Shown: positions 1 to 7,159 of the stretch, piece after piece
Layout of the letters: each line of letters starts with the position of its first letter
Numbering within the stretch: the first letter of the stretch is position 1
Origin: Flavobacterium sp.
GTDB taxonomy: Bacteria; Bacteroidota; Bacteroidia; Flavobacteriales; Flavobacteriaceae
Length of the DNA stretch: 37,826 bases
Assembly: GCA_030151255.1 (NCBI GenBank)
Contig: JASLED010000059.1
Location: forward strand, 1-37,826
Direction: 5' to 3'
Made by a program: the position numbers and the translations under genes
The notes under the pieces: generated by a model
What the model was told of the DNA's origin: nothing
What the model saw: only the letters and a program-made list of their open reading frames with translations
The model's database searches: none

Positions 1-264
1 TTAGTCGAGGCACTTTTGGTTTCTTTTTGGTGCTTCAAATCGAAGATTCACTGACTCCATAATTGAAAATAAAAATGATGAAGTAAAAAGATAATAATAT
101 TTTGTTTCCCCACATACTCTGCTCTCGCAGACTTTAAATCAAGTTAAAAATGAAAAGAATAATTTTTTTATTAACAAAAATTTCATAATTTTAGTTAAAA
201 TTTAAAGCACTTAAAATAAAAACTCAAAAAAACACACTAATCTAAGCACAAAAAAACACCCAAA
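1..264. other. Left-edge AT-rich non-coding stretch
   Basis: I see no gene here that can be supported. On the minus strand, positions 60 to 1 can be read as a 19-codon frame from ATG to TAA rich in Lys and Arg; it is too short to call. The rest is A/T-rich spacer with long A runs leading into the repeat array. Confidence 0.5.
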
Positions 265-458
265 TTACGACTAGAGTCCCAAAAAATTACGACAAGCACA
301 AAAAAAATTACGACAAACGCAAAAATCATTACGACAAATTGAAAAATTCGTCGTAACTGTCACGACCAAGTTACGACCAAGTTACGACAAGGTTACGACA
401 AGGTTACGACCAAGTTACGACCCAACAATGACCTAACAACGACCCAACTACAAGAATG
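265..458. repeat. Helically phased 11-bp direct repeat array (TTACGACCAAG)
   Basis: The unit TTACGAC(C)AAG recurs with fixed spacing. Units begin at 265, 287, 308 and 329 (steps of 22, 21 and 21 bp), then at 360, 371, 382, 393, 404, 415, 426, 437 and 448 (steps of exactly 11 bp, the last three increasingly degenerate). One inverted copy, GTCGTAACT, lies at 350-358 and can pair with AGTTACGAC at 369-377, giving a 9-bp stem with a 10-nt loop. An 11-bp period does not preserve a reading frame and no long frame covers the array, so it is probably not coding. A period near one helical turn puts all copies on one DNA face, as in iteron or multi-operator arrays. The function is unknown. Confidence 0.8.
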
Positions 459-552
459 CAACCTGATTTTGACGGTAATACGAAAGAAAAATCGTAAAAA
501 TGATCCACATTTTCAATTTTCTAAAAAGAAATACAAATCAAAATGAATAGCT

Positions 553-729
553 ATGCATCCAAAAGAAAGAATTTTTATTACCGTAAAAGATATTCAGATA
601 TATACCGGTAAAAAGCAAAAAGCCTGTTATGCAATTTTGCAAAAAATAAAAGTATACTACAAAAAAGAAAAACACCACGCCGTAACTTTTCAAGAGTTTT
701 ACCAATATTTTGGAATAAATATCCAATAA
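553..729 (+). CDS. Small helix-turn-helix-like DNA-binding protein (58 aa)
   Basis: This frame encodes 58 residues starting MHPKERIFITVKDIQIYTGK and ending in FQEFYQYFGINIQ. The pattern, a short beta strand, then T-V-K-D-I-x-x-x-T-G-K, a helix rich in Lys, then V-T-F-Q-E-F-x-x-Y-x-G-I, resembles small winged-helix or excisionase-like proteins that are widespread and uncharacterised in Bacteroidota; this is recognised by pattern only. The frame closes upstream at a TGA (544-546), so ATG 553 is the only start. It lies 95 bp after the 11-bp repeat array and 115 bp before galE. A natural guess is that it binds the array, but nothing in the sequence proves that. A minus-strand open frame over the same bases has no protein-like character. 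Confidence 0.6.
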   Translation: MHPKERIFITVKDIQIYTGKKQKACYAILQKIKVYYKKEKHHAVTFQEFYQYFGINIQ

Positions 730-744
730 ATGACACATATTGTC

Positions 745-776
745 TTGCTATATCAAGCTAAAAACAAGTATATTTG
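745..776 (+). promoter_or_regulatory. Flavobacterial promoter for galE
   Basis: TTG at 745-747 (-33 element) and TATATTTG at 769-776 (-7 element, consensus TAnnTTTG) with a 21-bp spacer, inside the 17-23 bp range known for the Bacteroidota primary sigma factor. The galE ATG lies 68 bp downstream. Confidence 0.65.
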
Positions 777-844
777 TTGATAATAATTAAACGAAAAGAA
801 GCAAAGAAATACTGGTTTCAGCGTTTTACTAAATCCCATAAAAA

Positions 845-1867
845 ATGAAAATACTAGTAACAGGAGGATTAGGATACATCGGATCACACACCGTAGTTGC
901 TTTACAAGAACAAGGCTTTGAAGTAATTATCATCGATGACTTATCCAACGCATCCCTAACAGTACTAGACGGAATAGAAAAAATAACCAACATACGCCCC
1001 GCATTTGTTCAGTTAGATTTAAAAGACAAAGGGGGAGTAAAGGATTTTTTTTCAAAAAATAATGATATAAAGGGAGTAATTCATTTTGCAGCATCTAAAG
1101 CAGTAGGCGAAAGTGTAGAAAAACCTATTCTCTATTATGAAAATAATCTTCTTCCTTTATTGTATTTACTAGAAAATTTACAAAGTCAAGATAATAGTTT
1201 CTTTATTTTTAGCTCATCTTGCACAGTTTACGGACAAGCAGAAACAATGCCAATTAGTGAAGAAGCACCTATTCAAACAGCTTTTTCTCCTTATGGAAAT
1301 ACTAAGCAAATTGGAGAGGAAATTTTAGCAGATGTTGCTAAAGTAAGTAATATAAAAACTATTTTGTTACGTTATTTTAACCCCATAGGAGCACATGAAT
1401 CAGTCAACATTGGAGAGTTGCCACTTGGAGTTCCTCAAAATTTAATACCTTTTATAACTCAAACAGCAATTGGTTTGAGAAAGGAGTTATCTGTGTTTGG
1501 TGATGATTATGACACTCCAGATGGAACCTGTGTGCGCGACTATATTCATGTGGTAGATTTGGCAAATGCACATGTTGCTGCGTTAAATCGTTTAATTGAA
1601 GGTAAAAATAAGGATAATGTAGAAATATTTAATGTAGGAACAGGTAAAGGAACTTCTGTTAGAGAAATTATTGACACTTTTGAGCGAGTTAGTACATTAA
1701 AACTGCCTTATAAAATAGTAAATAGGAGAGAAGGAGATATTACTGAAGCTTATGCTTGTACAAAAAAAGCAAACGAAGTATTGGGGTGGAGGGCAATATA
1801 TACCTTAGAAGAAGCCTTAAAAAGCGCTTGGCAGTGGGAGCAAAAAGCAAACAAACAAAATAACTAA
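845..1867 (+). CDS. galE: UDP-glucose 4-epimerase
   Basis: GalE interconverts UDP-glucose and UDP-galactose (Leloir pathway and supply of galactosyl donors) in the cytosol with tightly bound NAD. The 340 residues match the usual length. Visible features are the N-terminal Rossmann motif TGGLGYIGSH (residues 6-15), the SSSCTVYG segment with the catalytic Ser region (123-130), and the YxxxK catalytic pair Tyr150/Lys154 in SPYGNTK. The conserved RYFNPIGAH and CVRDYIHVVDLA segments are also present. The gene has its own promoter (745-776) and a terminator directly after the stop, so it is probably monocistronic. Other members of the short-chain epimerase family are possible, but the RYFNPIGAH and RDYIHV signatures are specific to GalE. 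Confidence 0.95.
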   Translation: MKILVTGGLGYIGSHTVVALQEQGFEVIIIDDLSNASLTVLDGIEKITNIRPAFVQLDLKDKGGVKDFFSKNNDIKGVIHFAASKAVGESVEKPILYYENNLLPLLYLLENLQSQDNSFFIFSSSCTVYGQAETMPISEEAPIQTAFSPYGNTKQIGEEILADVAKVSNIKTILLRYFNPIGAHESVNIGELPLGVPQNLIPFITQTAIGLRKELSVFGDDYDTPDGTCVRDYIHVVDLANAHVAALNRLIEGKNKDNVEIFNVGTGKGTSVREIIDTFERVSTLKLPYKIVNRREGDITEAYACTKKANEVLGWRAIYTLEEALKSAWQWEQKANKQNN

Positions 1868-1879
1868 AACAAATAACCG

Positions 1880-1916
1880 AAGCAATGGAATAGCTTGTCT
1901 ATTTTGTTGCTTTTTT
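1880..1916 (+). terminator. Rho-independent terminator of galE
   Basis: AAGCAATGGAATAG (1880-1893) pairs with CTATTTTGTTGCTT (1899-1912), with three G-U wobble pairs, a 5-nt loop and a T run after the stem. It lies 12 bp beyond the galE stop codon. Confidence 0.8.
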
Positions 1917-2209
1917 ATACAATTACAGTCGGGTAGAAAACGCCAATAAGTGGCAATAAATAAATTTAAAAGTGCATTTAGTGTAAAAAAGCGAATAAAA
2001 ACAAATGTTTACTCAAAAAAACAAGCATTTAGTAAAAAAATTAAACCTAATATAACACATTAATAGTTATATTTGATACCCTTAATATAACATAATAAAA
2101 ATATTATACAGCACCATTGCAAGAGTATCTGTTTTTTGTATAGCCAACTTTGGGGAATAACCGCCTTAAAATAAAACAATACTGTTGCAACTACTAACGA
2201 CGAAAACAA
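1917..2209. other. Intergenic region before nagB with possible -7 box
   Basis: AT-rich spacer. TATATTTG at 2068-2075 fits the flavobacterial -7 consensus, but no TTG lies at the expected -33 distance, and it would leave a leader of about 130 nt before nagB. No open frame or stable hairpin stands out. Confidence 0.4.
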
Positions 2210-2998
2210 ATGAAAAAAACAACAAACGAACCAGACACGGATATATCTGTAAGAAAGGGGGTTAAGGTATTTGAAGATGCAGATTTGGCATCGTGCTATG
2301 TGGCAGGTAAAATTAGTGAGCTAATTAAAACACGCCAAGCAGAAGGTAAACACGCTATTTTAGGGTTAGCAACGGGTTCTACACCAAAAGGAGTGTATAA
2401 AGAGTTGGTGCGCATGCACAAAGAAGAAGGATTGAGCTTTGCCAATGTGGTTACTTTTAACCTAGATGAATACTATCCAATGCAACCGGATGATATAAAT
2501 AGTTATGTGCGTTTTATGAACGAGCAACTGTTTAATCATATCGATATTCCTGCACATCAAATACACATTCCGGATGGCACTGTAGATTTTAATGCTATTG
2601 ATACACATTGTGAGCGTTATGAAGCTAAAATAGAAGCCTTTGGAGGATTAGATTTGCAATTGTTGGGCATTGGCCGTACTGGCCATATTGGTTTTAACGA
2701 ACCAGGCTCTACGCTAGATTCTACTACGCGTTTAGTAACCCTAAATGCGATTACTAGAGAAGATGGTATTGCTGATTTTAACGGATTGGAAAACGTGCCT
2801 ACTCAAGCCCTTACAATGGGCGTACAAACCATAGTGCAAGCCAAAGAAATTTACTTGATGGCATTGTCTGAAAGAAAAGCGCCTATTGTGCAACAAGCCA
2901 TAATGGGAGAAATATCTACAAATGTACCTGCTACCTTTTTGCAAGATTTGCCGCATGTAGAGTTTGTGTTAGACAGCAAGGCTTCGGCATTGTTATAA
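2210..2998 (+). CDS. nagB: Glucosamine-6-phosphate deaminase, short single-domain form
   Basis: NagB converts glucosamine-6-phosphate to fructose-6-phosphate and ammonia, the last step of amino-sugar catabolism before glycolysis. At 262 residues it matches the classical single-domain enzyme. Visible are the phosphate-binding LGLATGSTPKG (51-61), FNLDEYYP with the general-base Asp86, and GIGRTGHIGFNEP with catalytic His159 and Glu164. Many Bacteroidota carry a NagB-like protein of about 640 residues with an extra C-terminal LmbE-type deacetylase domain; here the protein stops cleanly after the deaminase domain and a terminator follows 26 bp later, with no trace of the second domain. Transcription probably starts within the preceding 340-bp gap. 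Confidence in the family is high; which amino sugar feeds it cannot be read from the context. Confidence 0.93.
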   Translation: MKKTTNEPDTDISVRKGVKVFEDADLASCYVAGKISELIKTRQAEGKHAILGLATGSTPKGVYKELVRMHKEEGLSFANVVTFNLDEYYPMQPDDINSYVRFMNEQLFNHIDIPAHQIHIPDGTVDFNAIDTHCERYEAKIEAFGGLDLQLLGIGRTGHIGFNEPGSTLDSTTRLVTLNAITREDGIADFNGLENVPTQALTMGVQTIVQAKEIYLMALSERKAPIVQQAIMGEISTNVPATFLQDLPHVEFVLDSKASALL

Positions 2999-3023
2999 CA
3001 GCTAAAAACACATAAGATAGAAT

Positions 3024-3060
3024 AAAAGCTCATGCCTATTGGTTATGAGCTTTTTTTTTG
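3024..3060 (+). terminator. Terminator of nagB
   Basis: AAAAGCTCAT (3024-3033) pairs with ATGAGCTTTT (3045-3054), with an 11-nt loop and a run of nine T after the GC core. Confidence 0.9.
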
Positions 3061-3312
3061 TTGCTATTTTAATTCAATGAATGAAATAATTGTTTTATTA
3101 TATATCAATTAACTTTATTGTTTTTATATTAATATTATTTTTTAAAATAATTAATTATTATAGTATTTTTTGTAATTTGTATATTCGTTTTCATTTTAAA
3201 TATTAGTTGGAAGTGTGTTGTTAATTATAGTGTAATTGATATGTGCTATGAAATGCTATCAATTAGTTTATTAACTAATATTTTTTAATATAGATAATTT
3301 TTTGAGGGCTTT

Positions 3313-3864
3313 ATGAATGATAAAAATAAAGATTTACAGTTGTGGATTGATACTTATAGCTTGCTTTTATTGAATAGGGCTGTTTATTTATTGGCTAATA
3401 GGGAAGATGCAAAAGATATTGTGCAGGATGTTTTTGTAGTAGCTTTTGAATCGTACGAATCTTTTAAAAGAGAAAGTCAACCTAAGACTTGGTTAATGAC
3501 AATATTAAAATATAAAGTAGCAGATTTTTATCGAAAAAAATACAAACATGTAGGAGAAATTAAACTAGATCATTTTTTTGATACAGCAGGTATTTGGAAA
3601 GAAGATAATGTAATTGGAGAATGGCAGGATAAGGAAGAAAATTTAGTGGATGATACTGATTTTACAATTATTTTGACTCAGTGCTTAGATAATTTACCAG
3701 CAAAGTGGTTGATTCCTTTTAAGTTATATTATTTAGAAGAAAAAAAAGCAGATATTATTTGTCAGCAAACAGGTATTACTACGACTAACTTATGGAAGAT
3801 ACTTCAAAGGGGTCGTTTACAACTAAGAGAATGTTTGGAATTTAATTGGTTTAAAACATATTGA
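3313..3864 (+). CDS. ECF-type RNA polymerase sigma factor (stress operon)
   Basis: This 183-residue protein has the two-domain layout of an extracytoplasmic-function sigma factor. Region 2 is visible as LLNRAVYLLANREDAKDIVQ followed by FKRESQPKTWLMTILKYK (core and -10 binding), and region 4 as ILTQCLDNLPAKWLIPFKLYYLEEKKADIICQQTGITTTNLWKILQRGRLQLRECL, with the recognition helix near the end. A 10-bp gap separates it from a small zinc-binding protein that looks like its anti-sigma, and the next two genes encode an RclC-like membrane protein and MsrAB. It therefore probably directs this operon and perhaps other oxidative-stress genes. The start lies shortly after GAGGG, a rare Shine-Dalgarno-like site for this group. 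The region before it is very AT-rich, and a target promoter motif is not evident by eye. Confidence 0.88.
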   Translation: MNDKNKDLQLWIDTYSLLLLNRAVYLLANREDAKDIVQDVFVVAFESYESFKRESQPKTWLMTILKYKVADFYRKKYKHVGEIKLDHFFDTAGIWKEDNVIGEWQDKEENLVDDTDFTIILTQCLDNLPAKWLIPFKLYYLEEKKADIICQQTGITTTNLWKILQRGRLQLRECLEFNWFKTY

Positions 3865-3874
3865 TTTTTTAATT

Positions 3875-4147
3875 ATGAAAAGTAAAATTATTCATTGGCT
3901 TATAATGCCATGTGCTCAAAGTACTTTGTATATAGAGGAATTGTATGGTGGGCAATTATCATGGAAAAAAAAAATTAGATTAAAAATACATTTAAAATCA
4001 TGCAAGTGGTGTAAAACCTATTTTAAAAAAGCTTCTTACTTAGATTTTGTTCTTAAAAAATCGATTAAAGATATTTCCTATACTAAATTTAATGATGCTG
4101 AAATACAGCGATTTAAAGATGACTTGAAACATAATTTTAAAATTTAA
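3875..4147 (+). CDS. Soluble zinc-finger anti-sigma-like protein (ZAS type)
   Basis: The 90 residues contain MPCAQST (Cys13) followed by the HxxxCxxC motif H39-LKS-C43-KW-C46, the arrangement of zinc-binding anti-sigma proteins (zf-HC2 family). In that family a Zn-coordinating His/Cys set clamps the ECF sigma factor, and oxidation of the Cys pair can release it. There is no transmembrane helix, so it would act in the cytosol and sense a diffusible oxidant rather than envelope signals. It directly follows the sigma gene (10-bp gap), the standard position for a cognate anti-sigma. It is highly basic (many Lys), which is slightly unusual. The alternative is a zinc-finger protein of other function. 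Confidence 0.75.
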   Translation: MKSKIIHWLIMPCAQSTLYIEELYGGQLSWKKKIRLKIHLKSCKWCKTYFKKASYLDFVLKKSIKDISYTKFNDAEIQRFKDDLKHNFKI

Positions 4148-4227
4148 GGTAATTTTTGTCAGGATTTTATACATATAGCGACAAAATTGTAAAGACAAAT
4201 TGTTTAATTTATTTAAAATCAAAAAAA

Positions 4228-4677
4228 ATGAAATCAAGTTTATCATCAAATACTAAGTGCTCATTAGGATATTATGTTTCTTTTTTGGGTACGGTATTAA
4301 TTTTATTGTGGGTAGGTGCTTTTAAATTTACTCCAACTGAGGCAGAGGCAATAGTGCCATTAATAAAGCATCATCCTTTATCTTTTTGGCTATATGACGT
4401 TTTAAGTGTACAAGCTGTTTCTAACATTGTAGGTAGTGTTGAATTAGCTGTGGCTGTAACTTTACTACTAACACTGAAATATAACTTTTTAAAGAAATAT
4501 GCGGGCATTGGATTGTGTACTATATTTTTAGTAACAATTAGTTATCTGTTTACTACACCAGGTACATGGCGAATGGTAGATGGTTTTCCTGTAACAGATT
4601 TCTTTATTCTAAAGGATATTATGTATTTAGGTTTTGGAATAACTTTATTAGAATCAACTAAAAAACAAATAGTATGA
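4228..4677 (+). CDS. DUF417/YkgB (RclC-like) inner-membrane protein
   Basis: From ATG 4228 the protein has 149 residues and four predicted membrane segments (about 11-33, 52-86, 88-112 and 127-143). The segment LLWVGAFKFTPTEAEAIVPLIKHHP is the hallmark of the DUF417 family, whose E. coli member RclC (YkgB) belongs to the reactive-chlorine resistance regulon; its molecular role is not known. The frame opens further upstream at 4156, but residues before MKSSLSS look like leader, and AAAAAAAATG at 4228 is a typical flavobacterial start. Its stop overlaps the msrAB start (ATGA), so the two are translationally coupled. The link to methionine sulfoxide repair supports a role in oxidant stress. Confidence 0.82.
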   Translation: MKSSLSSNTKCSLGYYVSFLGTVLILLWVGAFKFTPTEAEAIVPLIKHHPLSFWLYDVLSVQAVSNIVGSVELAVAVTLLLTLKYNFLKKYAGIGLCTIFLVTISYLFTTPGTWRMVDGFPVTDFFILKDIMYLGFGITLLESTKKQIV

Positions 4678-5759
4678 AAAAATTAGTAATAATAGTCGTA
4701 ATTATTTGTAGCGGAATAGTATTGGCAAATAGCAATTTATTGAGTAATAAAAATGAAATATCAAATAGTAATAATCAAATACATGCAATTAAAAATATGG
4801 ACACAAAGGATATCTATTTTGCAGGTGGGTGTTTTTGGGGAACAGAGCACTTTTTTAAACAAGTAAGAGGGGTTGTTGCAACAGAGGTTGGTTATGCTAA
4901 CGGAAATGGAATAAAACCTAGTTATAAGCAAGTTTCTAAAGGGGATACAGGTTTTACAGAAACTGTAAAAGTAACTTATGATCCTAATATAGTAGATTTC
5001 GAACTATTGATAGATTTGTTCTTAAAAACAATAGACCCCACTACTTTAAATCGTCAGGGCAATGACATTGGAACCCAATATAGAACAGGAATATATTATA
5101 TAGATACAGAGGACAAAGTAATTATACAAAATAAAATTGCTGAATTAGCAAAACAGTATACAAAGAAAATTGTAGTAGAAATAGAACCTTTGCAGAATTT
5201 TTATGATGCTGAAACGTATCATCAATCCTATTTAGAAAAAAATCCTGGAGGATACTGTCATATTGGTCCAAACTTATTTGAACTAGCTCGAAATGCTAAT
5301 CCTAAAAAAAAGATAGAATACAAACGTAAGGATAAAGAAACACTTAAAAAAAATCTTACTCCATTGCAATATGATGTAACACAAAATAGTACTACAGAAA
5401 GAGCATTTAGCAATGAGTTATGGAATGAATTTAGAGATGGGATTTATGTTGATATTACTACAGGAGAACCTTTATTTATATCTACTGACAAATATGATGC
5501 TGGATGGCCTAGTTTTTCTAAACCAATTGATAAAAAGTTGATTGCAGAAAAGAAAGATAATACTTATGGTATGAAACGTATAGAGGTAAGAAGTGCAACA
5601 GGAGACTCTCATTTAGGACACGTTTTTAACGATGGCCCTAAAGAAAAGGGAGGTTTGCGCTATTGTATAAATGGTGCTTCTCTTGAGTTTATTCCAAGAG
5701 AAAAAATGAAAGAAAAAGGATATGAAAAATATCTAATTCTATTAAATGAACAAAAATAA
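4674..5759 (+). CDS. msrAB: Fused peptide-methionine sulfoxide reductase MsrA-MsrB, exported
   Basis: This bifunctional enzyme reduces both (S)- and (R)-methionine sulfoxide in proteins. The 361 residues begin with a hydrophobic signal sequence (about 1-20). The MsrA domain follows, with FAGGCFWGTEHF (catalytic Cys53) and the conserved GYANG, FLKTIDPTTLNRQGNDIGTQYR-type and NPGGYCH elements. The MsrB domain (about 230-352) has DAGWPSF, GDSHLGHVF and RYCINGASLEF (catalytic Cys331). It lacks the two CxxC zinc-binding pairs of many MsrB proteins, as is usual in fused MsrAB. The signal sequence places it in the periplasm, where reactive chlorine damages proteins. It overlaps the DUF417 gene by 4 bp and is last in the sigma/anti-sigma operon. 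Confidence 0.93.
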   Translation: MKKLVIIVVIICSGIVLANSNLLSNKNEISNSNNQIHAIKNMDTKDIYFAGGCFWGTEHFFKQVRGVVATEVGYANGNGIKPSYKQVSKGDTGFTETVKVTYDPNIVDFELLIDLFLKTIDPTTLNRQGNDIGTQYRTGIYYIDTEDKVIIQNKIAELAKQYTKKIVVEIEPLQNFYDAETYHQSYLEKNPGGYCHIGPNLFELARNANPKKKIEYKRKDKETLKKNLTPLQYDVTQNSTTERAFSNELWNEFRDGIYVDITTGEPLFISTDKYDAGWPSFSKPIDKKLIAEKKDNTYGMKRIEVRSATGDSHLGHVFNDGPKEKGGLRYCINGASLEFIPREKMKEKGYEKYLILLNEQK

Positions 5760-5767
5760 ATAAAAAC

Positions 5768-5810
5768 ACCCCCTCCAGTGCTTTTATAAGATTTAAAAAG
5801 TAGGGGGGGT
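5768..5810. other. C-rich/G-rich inverted repeat after msrAB
   Basis: ACCCCCT at 5768-5774 can pair with AGGGGG(GG)T at 5802-5810 around a loop of about 27 nt. The loop is long and no T run follows, so it is at best a weak terminator. It includes a G7 tract. Confidence 0.3.
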
Positions 5811-5950
5811 ATAATGTGTATATTATAGAATTATTAGATGTAATTTTAATGAAGTAAATAATCTGTAGATGCGTTTTTTGTTTTTAGTATTGTGTCATAA
5901 AATTGTATTATGTAGCTACTTCTTGTGCAATAGCATATACAGAAATGATT

Positions 5951-5958
5951 TATATTTG
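5951..5958 (+). promoter_or_regulatory. -7 box of the adaptor gene
   Basis: TATATTTG, 21 bp before the ATG at 5980. A TTG at 5923-5925 lies 25 bp upstream, slightly beyond the usual 17-23 bp spacer. Confidence 0.5.
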
Positions 5959-5979
5959 TAGTACTATTGAACAAAAAAT

Positions 5980-7098
5980 ATGAAAGTAACAAAAGTAAGG
6001 TTACAGCAAATTATAATGACTGCTGGTTGTGTAGTATTTTTGGTTTGGGTGGGTATTCGCGGACAACGTGAGAACGGAAAAACTACATCTGCACCTGAAG
6101 CGCAAGCACAAACAATACAAAAACCAACCCAATGGCACGTACAGCTTGTAAAAGAGCAGGTAATTACCGTAGAGCAAGTATTTGATGTACGCATTGTAAA
6201 TTACCCTCAAATTGCGGTTAGAAGCACTTATGCAGGCGAAGTGCAAAGCGTAAAAGCAACGGTAGATACTTGGGTAGTGGCTGGCACTCCGCTAGTGGAG
6301 CTGAAACTAAATGAGAATAATGGGGTAATAAGCGTTGAGTCTGAAAATATTTTAAAATATGCAGAGCAGGTGCTTAAAGAAAAGCAAGAGCAATTGCAGC
6401 GTTTTACTACACAAGATGACGAAGGAGCCGAAGAGAAGTTAAAGCAATACAAACAAGAATACAACCAGGCAAAAGCAGATTTGGAATTGGCCATGCGCTA
6501 TGTAAAAACAGAGGCAAAAAATGGTACTCAAATAATTGTTGCTCCAAAATCGGGTAAAATACAAGAAATACTTGTAATCCAAGGCGATAAGGTAGAGGCC
6601 AATCAGTTGTTGGTATATACCAGAAATACACAATCTAAATTAATGCAATTGTCTATTAGCAGCGAGCAGTATGTTATGCTTAGAGATGCTTTAAAACAAA
6701 TACGAGCTATTGCTATTTTAGAGGATCATTCCCGAATTGATTTGCCTGCGTCGGTTATAGCTACATTGAGCCAACGATCGATTAACGAAGAGGGTAAAAT
6801 TGAAGTGTTTCTTGATTTAGGTGCAATGGAAAAAGTAGATGAGATAAGAAGGGTGGAGTTTACTGTGCCATCTGTACAAGTAAAAGAAGTGCCAAAAGCA
6901 GCTGTGGTTGCAAAAGAGGGAATGAATTATGTATGGATGGTAAATGAGGAAAACAAAATGGTACAAACCCCTGTAAACGTAGTAAAGAAAAACAGTGATA
7001 CTTATTTTGTTATGATTGGAAAAAACAAGTACAACAAAATAGTATTGGGCGATTTAAGTAAGGCAAAAGAAGGAGAAACAGTAACGCTTGCACAATAA
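5980..7098 (+). CDS. HlyD/RND-type periplasmic adaptor (membrane fusion protein), orphan
   Basis: This 372-residue protein has an N-terminal membrane anchor (about 9-27), then a beta-barrel/lipoyl half-motif (AVRSTYAGEVQSVKATVDTW, about 75-100), an alpha-helical hairpin rich in Glu/Lys/Gln (about 118-170), the second lipoyl half (IIVAPKSGKIQEILVIQGDKVEANQLL, about 180-207) and a C-terminal barrel and membrane-proximal domain. That is the domain order of adaptors that join inner-membrane pumps to outer-membrane channels. No pump or TolC-like gene is adjacent: the next gene converges from the other strand. It has its own -7 box and a terminator, so it appears to be a single-gene unit. Its partner is unknown. 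The alternative is a non-transport role such as in a type I-like export system encoded elsewhere. Confidence 0.8.
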   Translation: MKVTKVRLQQIIMTAGCVVFLVWVGIRGQRENGKTTSAPEAQAQTIQKPTQWHVQLVKEQVITVEQVFDVRIVNYPQIAVRSTYAGEVQSVKATVDTWVVAGTPLVELKLNENNGVISVESENILKYAEQVLKEKQEQLQRFTTQDDEGAEEKLKQYKQEYNQAKADLELAMRYVKTEAKNGTQIIVAPKSGKIQEILVIQGDKVEANQLLVYTRNTQSKLMQLSISSEQYVMLRDALKQIRAIAILEDHSRIDLPASVIATLSQRSINEEGKIEVFLDLGAMEKVDEIRRVEFTVPSVQVKEVPKAAVVAKEGMNYVWMVNEENKMVQTPVNVVKKNSDTYFVMIGKNKYNKIVLGDLSKAKEGETVTLAQ

Positions 7099-7120
7099 GT
7101 AAATCTGAAAAAGAAATAAA

Positions 7121-7147
7121 AAAGGATGTTTATTATAAACATCCTTT
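7121..7147. terminator. Bidirectional terminator between converging genes
   Basis: A perfect 12-bp stem: AAAGGATGTTTA (7121-7132) pairs with TAAACATCCTTT (7136-7147) around a 3-nt loop. On the minus strand the stem is followed by a T-rich run. It separates the adaptor gene from the acyl-CoA ligase. Confidence 0.88.
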
Positions 7148-7159
7148 CCTGCTGGCTAA

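Noticed and set aside
265..458. CRISPR array
   Set aside because: The repeats are 11 bp with no unique 30-bp spacers and no cas genes are near.
538..738. Minus-strand open frame of 66 codons
   Set aside because: It is a shadow of the plus-strand HTH-like gene at 553-729; its translation is a low-complexity Phe/Tyr/Val string.
2741..3033. Two minus-strand frames over the end of nagB
   Set aside because: Shadows of a clearly coding plus-strand gene; no family pattern.
5768..5810. Terminator of the msrAB operon
   Set aside because: The loop is about 27 nt and no T run follows, so it is listed only as an inverted repeat.
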